The notes: generated by a model not told the origin, from the sequence alone. A stretch of DNA of 64,000 bases from Streptomyces sp. 2131.1 (GCF_900105515.1 NZ_FNSY01000001.1:3162001-3226000); one strand, 5' to 3'. Shown: positions 43,385-53,989, numbered from the stretch's first letter. Program-made: numbers and translations.

Positions 43385-43795
43385 ATGGCAGAGTCCGCGG
43401 CAGTCGAGTTCCGCATAGACCGGCGCAGCGGCGTCGCCACGTACCTCCAGATCGTCCAGCAGACCAAGCAGGCCCTGCGCCTGGGCCTGCTGGAGCCCGG
43501 CGACCGGCTGCCCACCGCCCGCGAGGTGGTCGAGGCCACCGCGATCAACCCGAACACCGTGCTCAAGGCGTACCGCGAGCTGGAACGCGAAGGGCTCGTC
43601 GAGGGCCGTCGCGGCCTCGGCACCTTCGTCACCGGAACGCTCGGCGGCGCGGCGGCCGCCGACGACTCCCCGCTGCGCGCCGAACTCACCGGCTGGGCGG
43701 GCCGGGCAAGGGCCGCCGGTCTGGACCGGGACGACGTGAGCGCACTCTTCACCGCCGTACTGGACAGCACCTTCGAGGGGGACCAGGACCGATGA
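43385..43795 (+). CDS. GntR family regulator, YtrA subfamily
   Basis: A 136-residue regulator with a winged helix (residues about 10-80: VATYLQIVQQTKQALRLGLLEPGDRLPTAREVVEATAINPNTVLKAYRELEREGLVEGRRG) and only a short C-terminal helical part, the hallmark of YtrA regulators, which control ABC exporters and answer to cell-envelope antibiotics. ATG at 43385 fits the GAAAGGG site; a GTG at 43379 sits inside it. It overlaps the ABC ATPase by ATGA. The palindrome just upstream is its probable target. Confidence 0.92.
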   Translation: MAESAAVEFRIDRRSGVATYLQIVQQTKQALRLGLLEPGDRLPTAREVVEATAINPNTVLKAYRELEREGLVEGRRGLGTFVTGTLGGAAAADDSPLRAELTGWAGRARAAGLDRDDVSALFTAVLDSTFEGDQDR

Positions 43796-44682
43796 CAGGT
43801 ACAGCGCTGATGGCCGACGGCCTCGGCATGAGATACCGGGGCAGGCGGGGCGGCTGGGCCCTGCGCGACTGCGCGTTCCGGCTCCCGGCCGGCGCGGTCT
43901 GCGCGCTCGTCGGCCCCAACGGCGCCGGCAAGTCCACCCTGCTCGCCCTGGCGGCGGGCCTCCTGCGGCCGGCCGAGGGAACGATCCGGGTCCTGGGCTC
44001 GGCGCCCGGCGAGGCCCGCGCCCGGATGGCGTACGTGGCCCAGGACAAGCCGCTGTACCCGGGGCTGACGGTCGCCGGGACGCTGTGGGCGGGGGCCGAA
44101 CTGAACCCCGGCAGCTGGGACCGGGACGCCGCCGAGCGCGTCGCCGGACCGCTGCCGTCCGACGCGAAGGTCCGCGAGCTGTCCGGCGGGCAGCGCACCC
44201 GCCTCGCCCTGGCCCTCGCGCTCGGCAAGCGGGCCGAACTCCTGCTGCTCGACGAGCCGATGGCCGACCTCGACCCGCTCGCCCGCCACCAGCTGATGGG
44301 CGTCCTGATGGCCGAGGCCGCCGAGCACCGGACCACCATCGTGATGTCCTCGCACATCCTCGGCGAACTGGAGGGCGCCTGCGACCACCTGCTCCTCGTC
44401 GACGGCGGCCGCGTCCGCCTCGGCGGCGAGACGGACGACCTCATCGCCGCCCACGCCGTCCTCACGGGCCCGGTCCGCGACCTGACCCCGCACACGGTGG
44501 TCGAATCCCGCACCACGGGCCGCGCCCTGACCGCCCTGGTCCGCCCGGAGGGCCCGGTCGACCCGGCCTGGGACCGGGCCGAGCCCTCCCTCGAGGAACT
44601 GCTGCTCGCCCACCTCCGCTCCCCCGAGGTCCCCACGCTGCTCACGCCGAGCGCGACGGTCCACGAGGCGGTGCCGGCATGA
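43792..44682 (+). CDS. ABC transporter ATP-binding protein
   Basis: A 296-residue ATPase. Walker [11 protein letters not shown] loop AYVAQDKP, signature ELSGGQRTR, Walker [13 protein letters not shown], and the switch His in VMSSHILGE. Of the lantibiotic/bacitracin-export or YtrB type. It overlaps the GntR gene (ATGA) and the permease (ATGA). Substrate unknown. Confidence 0.92.
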   Translation: MTGTALMADGLGMRYRGRRGGWALRDCAFRLPAGAVCALVGPNGAGKSTLLALAAGLLRPAEGTIRVLGSAPGEARARMAYVAQDKPLYPGLTVAGTLWAGAELNPGSWDRDAAERVAGPLPSDAKVRELSGGQRTRLALALALGKRAELLLLDEPMADLDPLARHQLMGVLMAEAAEHRTTIVMSSHILGELEGACDHLLLVDGGRVRLGGETDDLIAAHAVLTGPVRDLTPHTVVESRTTGRALTALVRPEGPVDPAWDRAEPSLEELLLAHLRSPEVPTLLTPSATVHEAVPA

Positions 44683-45695
44683 GCGCGCTCACCGACGTCA
44701 CACCCGCCGCGCCGCGTACGGCCCGGCCCGGGCCCGCCCTGGGCGCCGGTGCCCGCGTTCTCCTGCGCCAGCACCGGTGGGCCCTGTGGCTCATGGTCGC
44801 CCTCGCCCTGGTCTGGATCGCCGTCGTGGTCGGCTTCACGCTGTGGGCCGGACACGTCAACGACGCGTTCGAGGCGAGCCCCTGCACGACGACGGTGACC
44901 GACCGCGTCTGCGACGGCCGGTGGCAGGAGTTCGACCTCGCCCTGTCGGTCCGGCAGAAGGTGCTCGGCTATGCGGGCCTCTGCGTGACCGTGATGCCCG
45001 GACTCGTCGCCGCGTTCGTCGCGGGCCCGATGATCGCCAGGGAGTTCGAGAGCGGTACGTACAAGCTCTCCTGGACGCAGTCGGTGTCCCCCGTCCACTG
45101 GCTCCTCGCCAGGCTCGCGGTACCGGCCGCACTGCTGGTCGCGGGGGTGTCCGTCCTGTCCGCCGTCTTCGCCTGGGCACGGGCGAGGACGGAGGGCCTG
45201 TACCCGGTCAACCGGTTCGGCGACGCCGCCTTCGGCGCGCTGGGAACGGCACCCGTGGCGTACGCCCTGCTCGGGCTCGCTCTCGGAGCGCCGGCCGGAC
45301 TCCTGGCCCGCCGCACCGTGCCCGCGACGTCCATGGCCGTGCTCGCCACCGCCGCGGTCGCCATGGCGCTGAACCGGGTGCGCGGCCGGCTCTGGCCGCT
45401 GAACACGCAGACCAGCACCGGCTCGAACCCGCCCCAGACGCCCGAGGGCACGTGGCTCGTCGAGACCGGCCGACTCACCGGCGGCGGTGGCCGGCTGCCG
45501 CTCGACACGTGTTGGGAGGCCGGATCCGGAGCCGACCGCTGTCTCGCGGACCGCGGCGTCACCGGCTACTACGTCGACTACCACCCCGTATCCCATTTCT
45601 GGCCCCTCCAGCTCACCGAGACCGGCATCCTGCTCGTCCTCGCCGCGGCCGCCACCGCCCTCGCCTTCCGGGTGCTGCGCCGCTACCACGCCTGA
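44679..45695 (+). CDS. ABC transporter permease
   Basis: A 338-residue membrane protein with about six helices ([59 protein letters not shown], more). A large extracytoplasmic loop (about 240-300) has [18 protein letters not shown] and a disulphide-like Cys pair in [18 protein letters not shown]-2-like. ATGA overlap with the ATPase gene, completing a GntR-ATPase-permease operon ended by a strong terminator. Confidence 0.88.
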   Translation: MSALTDVTPAAPRTARPGPALGAGARVLLRQHRWALWLMVALALVWIAVVVGFTLWAGHVNDAFEASPCTTTVTDRVCDGRWQEFDLALSVRQKVLGYAGLCVTVMPGLVAAFVAGPMIAREFESGTYKLSWTQSVSPVHWLLARLAVPAALLVAGVSVLSAVFAWARARTEGLYPVNRFGDAAFGALGTAPVAYALLGLALGAPAGLLARRTVPATSMAVLATAAVAMALNRVRGRLWPLNTQTSTGSNPPQTPEGTWLVETGRLTGGGGRLPLDTCWEAGSGADRCLADRGVTGYYVDYHPVSHFWPLQLTETGILLVLAAAATALAFRVLRRYHA

Positions 45696-45707
45696 GGGGT
45701 TCCCAAA

Positions 45708-45735
45708 CCCGCCCGGGGCTCCGGCCCCGGGCGGG
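45708..45735 (+). terminator. terminator after ABC operon
   Basis: CCCGCCCGGGGC (45708-45719) and GCCCCGGGCGGG (45724-45735): perfect 12-base stem with a 4-base loop, 13 bases after the permease stop. Confidence 0.88.
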
Positions 45736-45946
45736 CCGCCACACACGGCCACTCACCGCTTCCCGCACGTCATGTCGTCGTAACCGGGCATTCAGACGGC
45801 CTTGCGACCCTCGCAGGATGCAGCCAGCTGTGCCGTCCCCCCGCAACGGCCGAAATCCCGGCAGAACGCGCCCCGGCCGCGCCGTTCCCGCGATCTCGTC
45901 CTCCTCCGACGCGCCCCCGGAGCGCTCCGCGCGGAACAATGGGCTC

Positions 45947-48202
45947 ATGAGCCAGCAGCCCAGCTCCGAGGTCCCGGTCCAGCCCGCCGCCCAGCCCTCC
46001 GTCGGCGCCCTCGCCGCACACCGGCCGCACGCCGTCGCCTCCCCCTCGTCCCACGGGCCCGGTCTGTCCACCGCGGCGGACCTCGATCCCGACATCGACG
46101 CGGACGCCGACGCCTACGAGCCCGATGTGGACGGGGACGAGCTGCCCCAGGGCCGGTTCCTGGACCGGGAGCGCAGCTGGCTCGCGTTCAACGAAAGGGT
46201 GCTCGAACTCGCCGAGGACCCCACCACGCCCCTCCTGGAGCGGGCCAACTTCCTGGCGATCTTCGCGTCCAACCTGGACGAGTTCTTCATGGTCCGGGTC
46301 GCGGGCCTCAAGCGCCGCATCGCGACCGGGGTCGCCACCCGGTCCGCGTCCGGCCTCCAGCCCCGCGAGGTGCTGGACCTGATCTGGACCCGGTCCCGCG
46401 AGCTCATGGCCCGGCACGCCGCCTGCTACCAGCAGGACGTCGCCCCCGCCCTGTCCGACGAGGGCATCCAGCTGATCCGCTGGCCGGAGCTGACCGAGAA
46501 GGAGCAGGCCCGCCTGTTCACCTTCTTCCGCCAGCGCGTCTTCCCCGTCCTCACCCCCCTCGCCGTGGACCCTGCGCACCCCTTCCCGTACATCTCCGGC
46601 CTCTCGCTGAACCTCGCCGTCGTCGTACGCAACCCGGTCAGCGGCCACCGCCACTTCGCCCGGGTCAAGGTGCCGCCGCTGCTGACCCGCTTCCTGGAGG
46701 CGTCGCCGCAGCGCTACGTCCCCATAGAGGACGTCATCGCGGCCCACCTGGAGGAGCTGTTCCCGGGAATGGAGGTGCTGGCGCACCACATGTTCCGGGT
46801 CACCAGGAACGAGGACCTGGAGGTCGAGGAGGACGACGCCGAGAACCTCCTGAAGGCCCTGGAGAAGGAGCTCATGCGGCGCCGCTTCGGCCCGCCGGTC
46901 CGCCTGGAGGTCGAGGAGTCCATCGACCCGTACGTGCTGGACCTGCTCGTCCGCGAGCTGAAGGTGTCCGACGCCGAGGTCTACCCGCTGCCCGGACCGC
47001 TCGACCTCACCGGGTTGTTCGGCATAGCGTCGCTGGACCGGCCCGAGCTGAAGTACCCCAAGTTCATCGCCGGCACCCACCGCGACCTCGCCGAGGTGGA
47101 GTCCGCGTCCGCACCGGACATCTTCGCCGCCGTACGCGAACGGGACGTGCTGCTGCACCACCCGTACGACTCCTTCTCCACCTCCGTCCAGGCCTTCCTG
47201 GAACAGGCGGCCGGCGACCCCGACGTCCTCGCGATCAAGCAGACGCTCTACCGGACCTCCGGCGACTCCCCGATAGTGGACGCCCTCATCGACGCCGCCG
47301 AGTCCGGCAAACAGGTCCTCGTCCTCGTCGAGATCAAGGCCCGCTTCGACGAGCAGGCCAACATCAAGTGGGCGCGCAAGCTGGAGGAGGCGGGCTGCCA
47401 CGTCGTCTACGGGCTCGTCGGCCTGAAGACGCACTGCAAGCTCTCCCTCGTCGTCCGCCAGGAGGGCGACACCCTGCGCCGCTACTCGCACGTCGGCACC
47501 GGCAACTACCACCCGAAGACGGCCCGGCTCTACGAGGACCTCGGCCTGCTCACCGCCGACCCCCAGGTCGGCGCGGACCTCTCCGACCTCTTCAACCGGC
47601 TCTCCGGCTACTCCCGTCGCGAGACCTACCGCCGCCTGCTCGTCGCCCCCAAGTCGCTGCGCGACGGCCTGGTCGCCCGCATCACCAAGGAAGTCACGCA
47701 CCACCGGGCCGGCCGCCCCGCCTACGTACGGATCAAGGTCAACTCGATGGTCGACGAGGCGATCATCGACGCCTGCTACCGGGCCGCCCAGGCCGGCGTC
47801 CCCGTCGACATCTGGGTACGCGGCATCTGCGCGATCCGCCCCGGCGTCACCGGCCTCTCGGAGAACATCCGGGTCCGCTCGGTCCTCGGCCGCTTCCTCG
47901 AACACTCCCGGGTCTTCGCATTCGGCAACGGCGGCGAACCCGAAGTCTGGTTCGGCAGCGCCGACATGATGCACCGCAACCTCGACCGCCGCATCGAGGC
48001 CTTGGTCCGGGTCACCGACCCCGCCCACCGCGCCGCCCTCAGCCGCCTCCTGGAGACCGGCATGGCCGACACCACCTCCTCCTGGCACCTGGGCCCCGAC
48101 GGAGACTGGACCCGGCACTCCGTCGACGCGGACGGCAAGCCCCTGCGACACGTACAGGAAATGCTCATTGACGCCCGGAGGCGCCGGCGTGCGACGCCCT
48201 GA
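45947..48202 (+). CDS. ppk: polyphosphate kinase 1
   Basis: Makes inorganic polyphosphate from ATP reversibly. The 751-residue protein has an acidic, disordered N-terminus (to about 65), then the PPK1 N-domain ([34 protein letters not shown]), head domain, and two catalytic phospholipase-D-like halves: [19 protein letters not shown] holds the phosphorylated His, and [18 protein letters not shown] the second His. Length exceeds E. coli by the N-terminal part. It is followed by CHAD and NUDIX genes in overlap and lies near pst. PhoP control of ppk is known in Streptomyces, but I see only a weak upstream box. Confidence 0.97.
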   Translation: MSQQPSSEVPVQPAAQPSVGALAAHRPHAVASPSSHGPGLSTAADLDPDIDADADAYEPDVDGDELPQGRFLDRERSWLAFNERVLELAEDPTTPLLERANFLAIFASNLDEFFMVRVAGLKRRIATGVATRSASGLQPREVLDLIWTRSRELMARHAACYQQDVAPALSDEGIQLIRWPELTEKEQARLFTFFRQRVFPVLTPLAVDPAHPFPYISGLSLNLAVVVRNPVSGHRHFARVKVPPLLTRFLEASPQRYVPIEDVIAAHLEELFPGMEVLAHHMFRVTRNEDLEVEEDDAENLLKALEKELMRRRFGPPVRLEVEESIDPYVLDLLVRELKVSDAEVYPLPGPLDLTGLFGIASLDRPELKYPKFIAGTHRDLAEVESASAPDIFAAVRERDVLLHHPYDSFSTSVQAFLEQAAGDPDVLAIKQTLYRTSGDSPIVDALIDAAESGKQVLVLVEIKARFDEQANIKWARKLEEAGCHVVYGLVGLKTHCKLSLVVRQEGDTLRRYSHVGTGNYHPKTARLYEDLGLLTADPQVGADLSDLFNRLSGYSRRETYRRLLVAPKSLRDGLVARITKEVTHHRAGRPAYVRIKVNSMVDEAIIDACYRAAQAGVPVDIWVRGICAIRPGVTGLSENIRVRSVLGRFLEHSRVFAFGNGGEPEVWFGSADMMHRNLDRRIEALVRVTDPAHRAALSRLLETGMADTTSSWHLGPDGDWTRHSVDADGKPLRHVQEMLIDARRRRRATP

Positions 48203-49208
48203 CCAGCAGACCACGGCCGCCGCCCCGGCCCACGCACCCGGCACCACCGGCGTGAGCGCGGCGGCGGTACTCGGCCCCTACCTGCGCACCCAGGCCGCGG
48301 ACTTCCTGCGCAGCCTGCGCCTGCACCGCGAGAGCACCGCCCCCACGGACGCCGGCTCCCGCGCCGCCGAACAGGCCGCCACCGCGCTGCGCCGCTCGTC
48401 CCGCCGGATCGGCTCCGCCCTGCGCACCTTCCGCACCGCGCTCGACCCCCTCTGGGCCGAGCAGCTGCGCACCGAACTGACCTGGCTGTCCGGCACCCTG
48501 GCCCGCGAGCACGCGTACGCGGACCGGCTGGCCCGCCTCCTCGAAGCGCTGCACGGCCTGTCCGGCGACCCCGTGCTCCCCGCCGCCCGCACCCCCGGCG
48601 ACTCCGCCGGACAGGGCCGCCCCGTCCTCGGCGTCGGAGCCGCCCGCGCCGGCGCCCTGCTGGAACGGCAGCTCACCCTCGCCCGGACCCGCGCCCACTC
48701 CGCCGCCCTCCAGGCCCTCGGCTCCGCCCGCTTCCACGCGGTCGCCGACTCCGTCGCGCTGCTCGCCTCCGAGGTCCCGCTCTCGCCCGCCGCGGCCGGC
48801 CCCGCCCGCGAACTGCTGGGCGAACCCGCGTACCGGGCGGAACAGCGGCTGCTCGGGGCCGTCGCCGCGCTGCCCCCCGACGAGTCGGCGGAACCGTACA
48901 ACGAGGCGCACGACGCGCCCTGGCACCAGATCCGGCTGCTGCTGCGGCTGCACCGGTACGCGCACGAGGTGGTGCACGGCGCCCCCGACCCGGTCCTGGC
49001 CGCCCCGGTCCGCGCCCTGGACCTGCACCGGGACGCGGCAGAGGCGGCCGGCGCGGCTGCCGCGGCCGCCCGCACACCGAGGATCGCGCCGGCGACCGCG
49101 TACGCCCTCGGCGTGCTGCACGCCGACCAGCGCCACGAGGTCGAGGCGGCGCGCACGGTGTTCCGCGGCAGCTGGCCCTACGCGACGACGGGCGCGGCCC
49201 GGTCATGA
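48189..49208 (+). CDS. CHAD domain protein
   Basis: A 339-residue helical protein of the CHAD family (conserved histidine alpha-helical domain), which binds polyphosphate via basic residues: [66 protein letters not shown]. The GTG at 48189 has GGAGG at 7 bases and lies 14 bases inside the ppk 3' end; a TTG at 48168 is a possible earlier start. Position in the ppk operon fits a polyphosphate-granule partner. Confidence 0.88.
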   Translation: MRRPDQQTTAAAPAHAPGTTGVSAAAVLGPYLRTQAADFLRSLRLHRESTAPTDAGSRAAEQAATALRRSSRRIGSALRTFRTALDPLWAEQLRTELTWLSGTLAREHAYADRLARLLEALHGLSGDPVLPAARTPGDSAGQGRPVLGVGAARAGALLERQLTLARTRAHSAALQALGSARFHAVADSVALLASEVPLSPAAAGPARELLGEPAYRAEQRLLGAVAALPPDESAEPYNEAHDAPWHQIRLLLRLHRYAHEVVHGAPDPVLAAPVRALDLHRDAAEAAGAAAAAARTPRIAPATAYALGVLHADQRHEVEAARTVFRGSWPYATTGAARS

Positions 49209-49636
49209 GCGGCACGGTGCGGGCGGCGGGCTGCGTGCTGTGGCGCCGGCCGCCCGCGTCCGCCGGCGGCGTGGAGCTCTGCCTCGTACACCGGCCGCGT
49301 TACGACGACTGGTCCTTCCCCAAGGGCAAGCTGAAGCGCGGCGAGTCCCCGCGGGACGCGGCGCTCCGCGAGGTGCTGGAGGAGACGGGCCACCACTGTG
49401 TGCCGGGGCCCGTGCTGCCCGTGGTCCGGTACGTCGCCAACGGCCGCCCGAAGGAGGTCACGTACTGGTCCGCCGAGGCCACGACGGGCTCCTTCACCCC
49501 GAACGACGAGGTGGACGCGGTGCTGTGGCTCCCCCCGACGGCCGCCCGCACCCGCCTGACCCAGCCCCGCGACCGCGAGGTCCTCGAAGCGGCGCTGACG
49601 ACACTTCCGGGGAATGCCGGCCCGTCCGGCGTCTGA
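49205..49636 (+). CDS. NUDIX hydrolase
   Basis: A 143-residue MutT-fold pyrophosphohydrolase with the full Nudix box GKLKRGESPRDAALREVLEETGHH (G-x5-E-x7-REVxEExG), spanning about residues 41-64. Starts by ATGA overlap with the CHAD gene. Substrates could be oxidised nucleotides, diadenosine or inositol polyphosphates; the polyphosphate operon context hints at a phosphate-rich substrate. Followed by the pstS PHO box. Confidence 0.9.
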   Translation: MSGTVRAAGCVLWRRPPASAGGVELCLVHRPRYDDWSFPKGKLKRGESPRDAALREVLEETGHHCVPGPVLPVVRYVANGRPKEVTYWSAEATTGSFTPNDEVDAVLWLPPTAARTRLTQPRDREVLEAALTTLPGNAGPSGV

Positions 49637-49707
49637 GGACGGAACCCGACGCCCACGACCGGGGTGCCGCGCGTGCCGCCGCCCGCGGAACCCAAGGGCC
49701 CGCCACG

Positions 49708-49729
49708 GTTCACCCCCCGTTCACCCACC
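49708..49729 (+). promoter_or_regulatory. PHO box of pstS
   Basis: Two adjacent 11-base units with perfect GTTCACC cores: GTTCACCCCCC (49708-49718) and GTTCACCCACC (49719-49729), 130-150 bases before pstS. It is the best PhoP site in the window and should drive the pst operon under phosphate starvation. Confidence 0.93.
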
Positions 49730-49856
49730 CCCGTAAACCACGTCACCTGATCTGCCTAATTTCAGACCTACCGGGTGCAGCGATCAGCCACTGCACCGCC
49801 CGCGTCGCACGCCGCCCGCAAGCAGCCGCGGCGGCTTCTGGAAGGAACACCCGAAA

Positions 49857-50993
49857 GTGAAGCTTCAGCGCAAGAACCGGCTTCGTGCCACCGCGCTCGG
49901 TGCCCTCGCCGTCTCCGGCGCCCTGGTCCTCACGGCGTGCGGTTCGGACGACAACAGCGGCGACACCTCCACCACCGGCGGCGCCAAGACGAAGGCCGCG
50001 TCCAACGTCAAGTGCGACGGCGCCAAGGGCCAGCTGCGCGCCTCCGGCTCCAGCGCGCAGAAGAACGCCATGGACCTCTGGGTCAAGGAGTACATGGCCG
50101 CCTGCTCCGGCGTGGAGATCAACTACAACTCCTCCTCGTCCGGCGAGGGCATCGTCGCCTTCAACCAGGGCACCGTCGGCTTCGCCGGCTCCGACTCGGC
50201 GCTGAAGCCCGAGGAGGTCGCCGACTCCAAGAAGATCTGCAAGACCGGCCAGGGCATCAACCTCCCGATGGTCGGCGGCCCGATCGCGGTCGGCTTCCAC
50301 CTCGAAGGCGTCGACAGCCTGACCCTGGACGCCCCGACCCTCGCCAAGATCTTCGACACGAAGATCAAGAAGTGGAACGACGAGGCGATCGCGAAGCTCA
50401 ACCCCGACGCCAAGCTGCCGGACAAGGCGATCCAGCCCTTCCACCGCTCCGAGGACTCCGGCACCACCCAGAACCTCGGCAAGTACCTCGGCGCCGCGGC
50501 CCCGAAGGACTGGAAGTACGAGGCCGAGAAGAAGTGGCCCGCCCCCGGTGGCCAGGCCGCGTCCGGCTCCTCCGGCGTCGCCACCCAGGTCAAGCAGGTC
50601 GACGGCTCCATCGGCTACTTCGAACTGTCCTACGCCACCTCGCAGCAGATCTCCACGGTCTCCATCGACACCGGCGGCTCCGCCCCGGTCAAGGCGTCCT
50701 CCGAGAACGCCTCCAAGGCCATCGCCGCCGCCAAGGTCAAGGGCACCGGCAAGGACCTGGCGCTCGACCTCGACTACACCACCAAGGCCGACGGCGCCTA
50801 CCCGCTGGTCCTCGTCACGTACGAGGTCGTCTGCGACACCGGCAACAAGGCCGACACCCTCGGCACCGTCAAGTCCTTCCTGACCTACACCGCCTCGGCG
50901 GACGGCCAGAAGCTCCTCACCGAGGCCGGCTACGCGCCGATCCCCGAGGAGATCAACGCCAAGGTCCGCGAGACCGTCGCCGGCCTCTCGTAA
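49857..50993 (+). CDS. pstS: phosphate-binding lipoprotein PstS
   Basis: High-affinity phosphate receptor of the Pst ABC transporter, anchored outside the membrane. The 378-residue protein (GTG start, GGAAGGAA ribosome site) has lipobox LTACGS and phosphate-loop motifs RASGSSAQKNAMDLW, NYNSSSSGEGIVAF, GFAGSDSAL, and FHRSEDSGTTQNL. Length is normal. It leads pstSCAB behind a strong PHO box; a hairpin in the gap to pstC may raise PstS levels over the membrane parts. Confidence 0.96.
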   Translation: MKLQRKNRLRATALGALAVSGALVLTACGSDDNSGDTSTTGGAKTKAASNVKCDGAKGQLRASGSSAQKNAMDLWVKEYMAACSGVEINYNSSSSGEGIVAFNQGTVGFAGSDSALKPEEVADSKKICKTGQGINLPMVGGPIAVGFHLEGVDSLTLDAPTLAKIFDTKIKKWNDEAIAKLNPDAKLPDKAIQPFHRSEDSGTTQNLGKYLGAAAPKDWKYEAEKKWPAPGGQAASGSSGVATQVKQVDGSIGYFELSYATSQQISTVSIDTGGSAPVKASSENASKAIAAAKVKGTGKDLALDLDYTTKADGAYPLVLVTYEVVCDTGNKADTLGTVKSFLTYTASADGQKLLTEAGYAPIPEEINAKVRETVAGLS

Positions 50994-51022
50994 CCAGCCG
51001 TACGACACCCGACGCAACCGGC

Positions 51023-51053
51023 GGCCGGTCCGGAACACCCCTCCGGACCGGCC
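51023..51053 (+). terminator. hairpin between pstS and pstC
   Basis: GGCCGGTCCGGA (51023-51034) and TCCGGACCGGCC (51042-51053): a perfect 12-base stem with a 7-base loop, inside the operon. It may partly terminate or protect the pstS 3' end so that PstS exceeds PstC. Confidence 0.7.
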
Positions 51054-51122
51054 CGCCACCCAGCCCCTCCGGTGCACCGCCGCCAGGGGAGCCCCGGCTC
51101 CCCCACACAGACCGGAAAGACC

Positions 51123-52109
51123 ATGGCTTCCACCACACAACAGATACAGACCCCGCCGGGCAGGCGCTTCCGCCCCCGGTCCACGGGCCGCGCGGGCGAC
51201 CGGATCTTCCTCGGCCTCTCCCGCGGCTCCGGCATCCTGCTCCTGGTGATCATGGCGTCGATCGCCGTGTTCCTCAGCTACCGCGCCGCCATCGCCATCT
51301 CGAAGGACGAGGGCAACTTCCTCACCACCTTCGACTGGAACCCGGCCGGTGACCCGCCCGTCTTCGGCATCGCCGTCCTGCTCTTCGGGACCGTCGTCAG
51401 CTCCGTCATCGCGATGGTCATCGCGGTCCCGGTCGCCGTCGGCATCGCCCTGTTCATCTCGCACTACGCCCCGCGCAAGCTGGCCGGCGCCATCGCGTAC
51501 GTCATCGACCTGCTCGCCGCGGTCCCCAGCATCGTCTACGGCATCTGGGGCGCCCTCGTCCTCGTGCCGTACCTGGAGGGGCTGAACCTCTGGCTCGACC
51601 AGTTCTTCGGCTGGACGTACGTCTTCGAGAAGACCGAGATCGGCGTCGCCCGCTCGCTGTTCACCGTCGGCATCCTCCTCGCGGTCATGATCCTCCCTAT
51701 CGTGACCAGCGTCAGCCGCGAGGTCTTCCTCCAGGTCCCCCGGATGAACGAGGAGGCCGCGCTCGCCCTCGGCGCCACGCGCTGGGAGGTCATCCGCCTC
51801 TCGGTACTGCCCTTCGGCCGCTCCGGCGTGATCTCCGCCTCGATGCTCGGCCTCGGCCGCGCGCTCGGCGAGACGATGGCCGTCGCCACCGTCCTGTCGC
51901 CGAACTTCCTGATCTCGCTGCACGTGCTCAACCCGGGCGGCGGGACCTTCGCCCAGAACATCGCCGCGAAGTTCGGCGAGGCCGACGCGTTCGGGCGGGA
52001 CGCCCTGATCGCATCCGGCCTGGTCCTCTTCGTCCTCACCCTGCTGGTCAACGGCGCCGCGCGGCTCATCATCGCCCGCCGCAAGGAGTACTCGGGGGCC
52101 AACGCATGA
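51123..52109 (+). CDS. pstC: phosphate ABC transporter permease PstC
   Basis: A 328-residue permease of the Pst complex with six membrane helices: SGILLLVIMASIAVFLSY, FGIAVLLFGTVVSSVIAMVIAVPVAVGIALF, and so on. The EAA-type loop is MNEEAALALGATRWEVIRLSVLPFGRSGVISASMLGLGRALGET. The ATG at 51123 follows GGAAAG. It overlaps pstA by ATGA. Cytoplasmic membrane. Confidence 0.96.
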   Translation: MASTTQQIQTPPGRRFRPRSTGRAGDRIFLGLSRGSGILLLVIMASIAVFLSYRAAIAISKDEGNFLTTFDWNPAGDPPVFGIAVLLFGTVVSSVIAMVIAVPVAVGIALFISHYAPRKLAGAIAYVIDLLAAVPSIVYGIWGALVLVPYLEGLNLWLDQFFGWTYVFEKTEIGVARSLFTVGILLAVMILPIVTSVSREVFLQVPRMNEEAALALGATRWEVIRLSVLPFGRSGVISASMLGLGRALGETMAVATVLSPNFLISLHVLNPGGGTFAQNIAAKFGEADAFGRDALIASGLVLFVLTLLVNGAARLIIARRKEYSGANA

Positions 52110-53185
52110 GCCACGCCACCACCGTCCGGGACATCCCGACGCCCGCACCCGCCGCGCCGAAGCCCGGCCTCAGCAGCCGGTCGCTGCCCCGCCTCGCCCC
52201 GCTCGGCTTCGCCGTCGCCGCGATCGTCCTGGGCGTCGGCCTCGGCCTCGCCGCCGGCTGGCAGAGCCGTGTGCAGTGGGGCCTGATCTCCGCGCTGTTC
52301 TTCCTGGTGATCTCGTACGTCACCACCAGCGTCGTCGAGAACCGGCGCCAGGCCAGGGACCGCCTCGCCACCAGCCTCGTCTGGGTCTGCTTCCTGCTCG
52401 CCGTCGTCCCCCTCGCCTCGCTGCTCTGGACCACCGTCAGCCGAGGCTCCGAGCGCCTGGACGGCTACTTCCTGACCCACTCGATGGCCGGCGTCCTCGG
52501 GCCCGAGGCCAGCGGCGGCGTCTACCACGCCCTGATCGGCACCCTGGAACAGGTCGGCATCGCCACCCTGATCTCCGCCCCGCTCGGCCTGCTCACCGCC
52601 GTCTACCTGGTGGAGTACGGCAAGGGCGCACTCGCCAGGGCCGTCACCTTCTTCGTCGACGTGATGACCGGCATCCCGTCCATCGTGGCCGGCCTCTTCA
52701 TCCTCTCGATCATGCTGATCGCGGGGCTGGAGCCGTCCGGCCTGATGGGCGCGCTCGCCCTCAGCATCCTGATGATCCCGGTCGTGGTCCGCTCCACCGA
52801 GGAGATGCTCAAGCTCGTCCCGAACGAGCTCCGCGAGGCATCGCTCGCCCTCGGCATCCCGAAGTGGCGCACCATCCTGAAGGTGGTCCTGCCGACCGCG
52901 ATCGGCGGCATCGCGACGGGCGTCATGCTCGCCGTCGCCCGCATCGCCGGCGAGACCGCGCCGATCATCCTGCTGGTCTTCGGCAGTCAGCTGATCAACA
53001 CCAACCCCTTCGAAGGCGCCCAGTCGTCACTGCCGTTCTACATCTACGAGCAGTACAAGATCGGTGAGGCCGCGTCCTACGACCGCGCCTGGGCAGCGGC
53101 CCTGGTCCTGATCGCCTTCGTCATGATCCTCAATCTGGTGGCCCGCGGCATCGCCCGCTGGAAGGCCCCCAAGGCCGGGCGCTAG
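52106..53185 (+). CDS. pstA: phosphate ABC transporter permease PstA
   Basis: A 359-residue partner permease of PstC, with an N-terminal cytosolic region, about seven hydrophobic segments, and the EAA loop NELREASLALGIPKWRTILKVVLPTAIGGIATGVMLAVARIAGETAP. YLVEYGKGALARAVTFFVDVMTGIPSIVAGLF is typical of PstA. ATGA overlap with pstC; pstB follows 18 bases later. Confidence 0.96.
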   Translation: MSHATTVRDIPTPAPAAPKPGLSSRSLPRLAPLGFAVAAIVLGVGLGLAAGWQSRVQWGLISALFFLVISYVTTSVVENRRQARDRLATSLVWVCFLLAVVPLASLLWTTVSRGSERLDGYFLTHSMAGVLGPEASGGVYHALIGTLEQVGIATLISAPLGLLTAVYLVEYGKGALARAVTFFVDVMTGIPSIVAGLFILSIMLIAGLEPSGLMGALALSILMIPVVVRSTEEMLKLVPNELREASLALGIPKWRTILKVVLPTAIGGIATGVMLAVARIAGETAPIILLVFGSQLINTNPFEGAQSSLPFYIYEQYKIGEAASYDRAWAAALVLIAFVMILNLVARGIARWKAPKAGR

Positions 53186-53203
53186 GCCCGCCGGAAAGCA
53201 GCA

Positions 53204-53989
53204 GTGATTCAGATGGCCAAGCGCATTGACGTCAGCGGACTGTCGGCCTACTACGGCAGCCACAAGGCGATCGACGACATCTCCATGACCGTGGAACCCC
53301 GCTCGGTGACCGCCTTCATCGGCCCCTCCGGCTGCGGCAAGTCCACCTTCCTGCGCACCCTGAACCGGATGCACGAGGTCACCCCCGGCGGCCGCGTCGA
53401 GGGCAAGGTGCTCCTGGACGACGAGAACCTGTACGGGGCCGGCGTCGACCCGGTCGCCGTGCGCCGCACGGTCGGCATGGTCTTCCAGCGCCCGAACCCG
53501 TTCCCCACCATGTCGATCTTCGACAACGTGGCGGCGGGCCTGCGCCTCAACGGCTCGTACCGCAAGAGCGCCCTCAACGACATCGTCGAGAAGTCGCTGC
53601 GCGGGGCGAACCTGTGGAACGAGGTCAAGGACCGGCTGAACAAGCCCGGCTCCGGCCTCTCCGGCGGCCAGCAGCAGCGCCTGTGCATCGCCCGCGCCAT
53701 CGCCGTCGAGCCGGACGTGCTGCTGATGGACGAGCCGTGCTCCGCCCTCGACCCGATCTCCACCCTCGCCATCGAGGACCTGGTGGGCGAGCTGAAGGAA
53801 CGGTTCACGATCGTCATCGTGACCCACAACATGCAGCAGGCGGCCCGCGTCTCGGACCGGACGGCCTTCTTCAACCTGGCGGCGGTCGGCAAGCCCGGCA
53901 AGCTCATCGAGATCGACGAGACGGAGCGCATCTTCTCCAACCCGTCGGTCCAGGCCACCGAGGACTACATCTCCGGCCGCTTCGGCTGA
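53204..53989 (+). CDS. pstB: phosphate ABC transporter ATP-binding protein PstB
   Basis: ATPase that powers Pst phosphate uptake. Walker [19 protein letters not shown] loop VFQRPNPFP, signature [17 protein letters not shown], Walker [13 protein letters not shown], switch [14 protein letters not shown]. The GTG at 53204 is favoured by GGAAAG six bases upstream and gives 261 residues; the ATG at 53213 (MAKRIDVSG) gives the usual 258-residue length. Last gene of the pst operon, ended by an 18-base terminator. Confidence 0.95.
   Translation: MIQMAKRIDVSGLSAYYGSHKAIDDISMTVEPRSVTAFIGPSGCGKSTFLRTLNRMHEVTPGGRVEGKVLLDDENLYGAGVDPVAVRRTVGMVFQRPNPFPTMSIFDNVAAGLRLNGSYRKSALNDIVEKSLRGANLWNEVKDRLNKPGSGLSGGQQQRLCIARAIAVEPDVLLMDEPCSALDPISTLAIEDLVGELKERFTIVIVTHNMQQAARVSDRTAFFNLAAVGKPGKLIEIDETERIFSNPSVQATEDYISGRFG

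Noticed and set aside
45779..45800. Possible PHO box before ppk (CGTAACC, ATTCAGA at 11-base spacing)
   Set aside because: Each unit matches only 4 of 7 core bases, no better than chance in this sequence.
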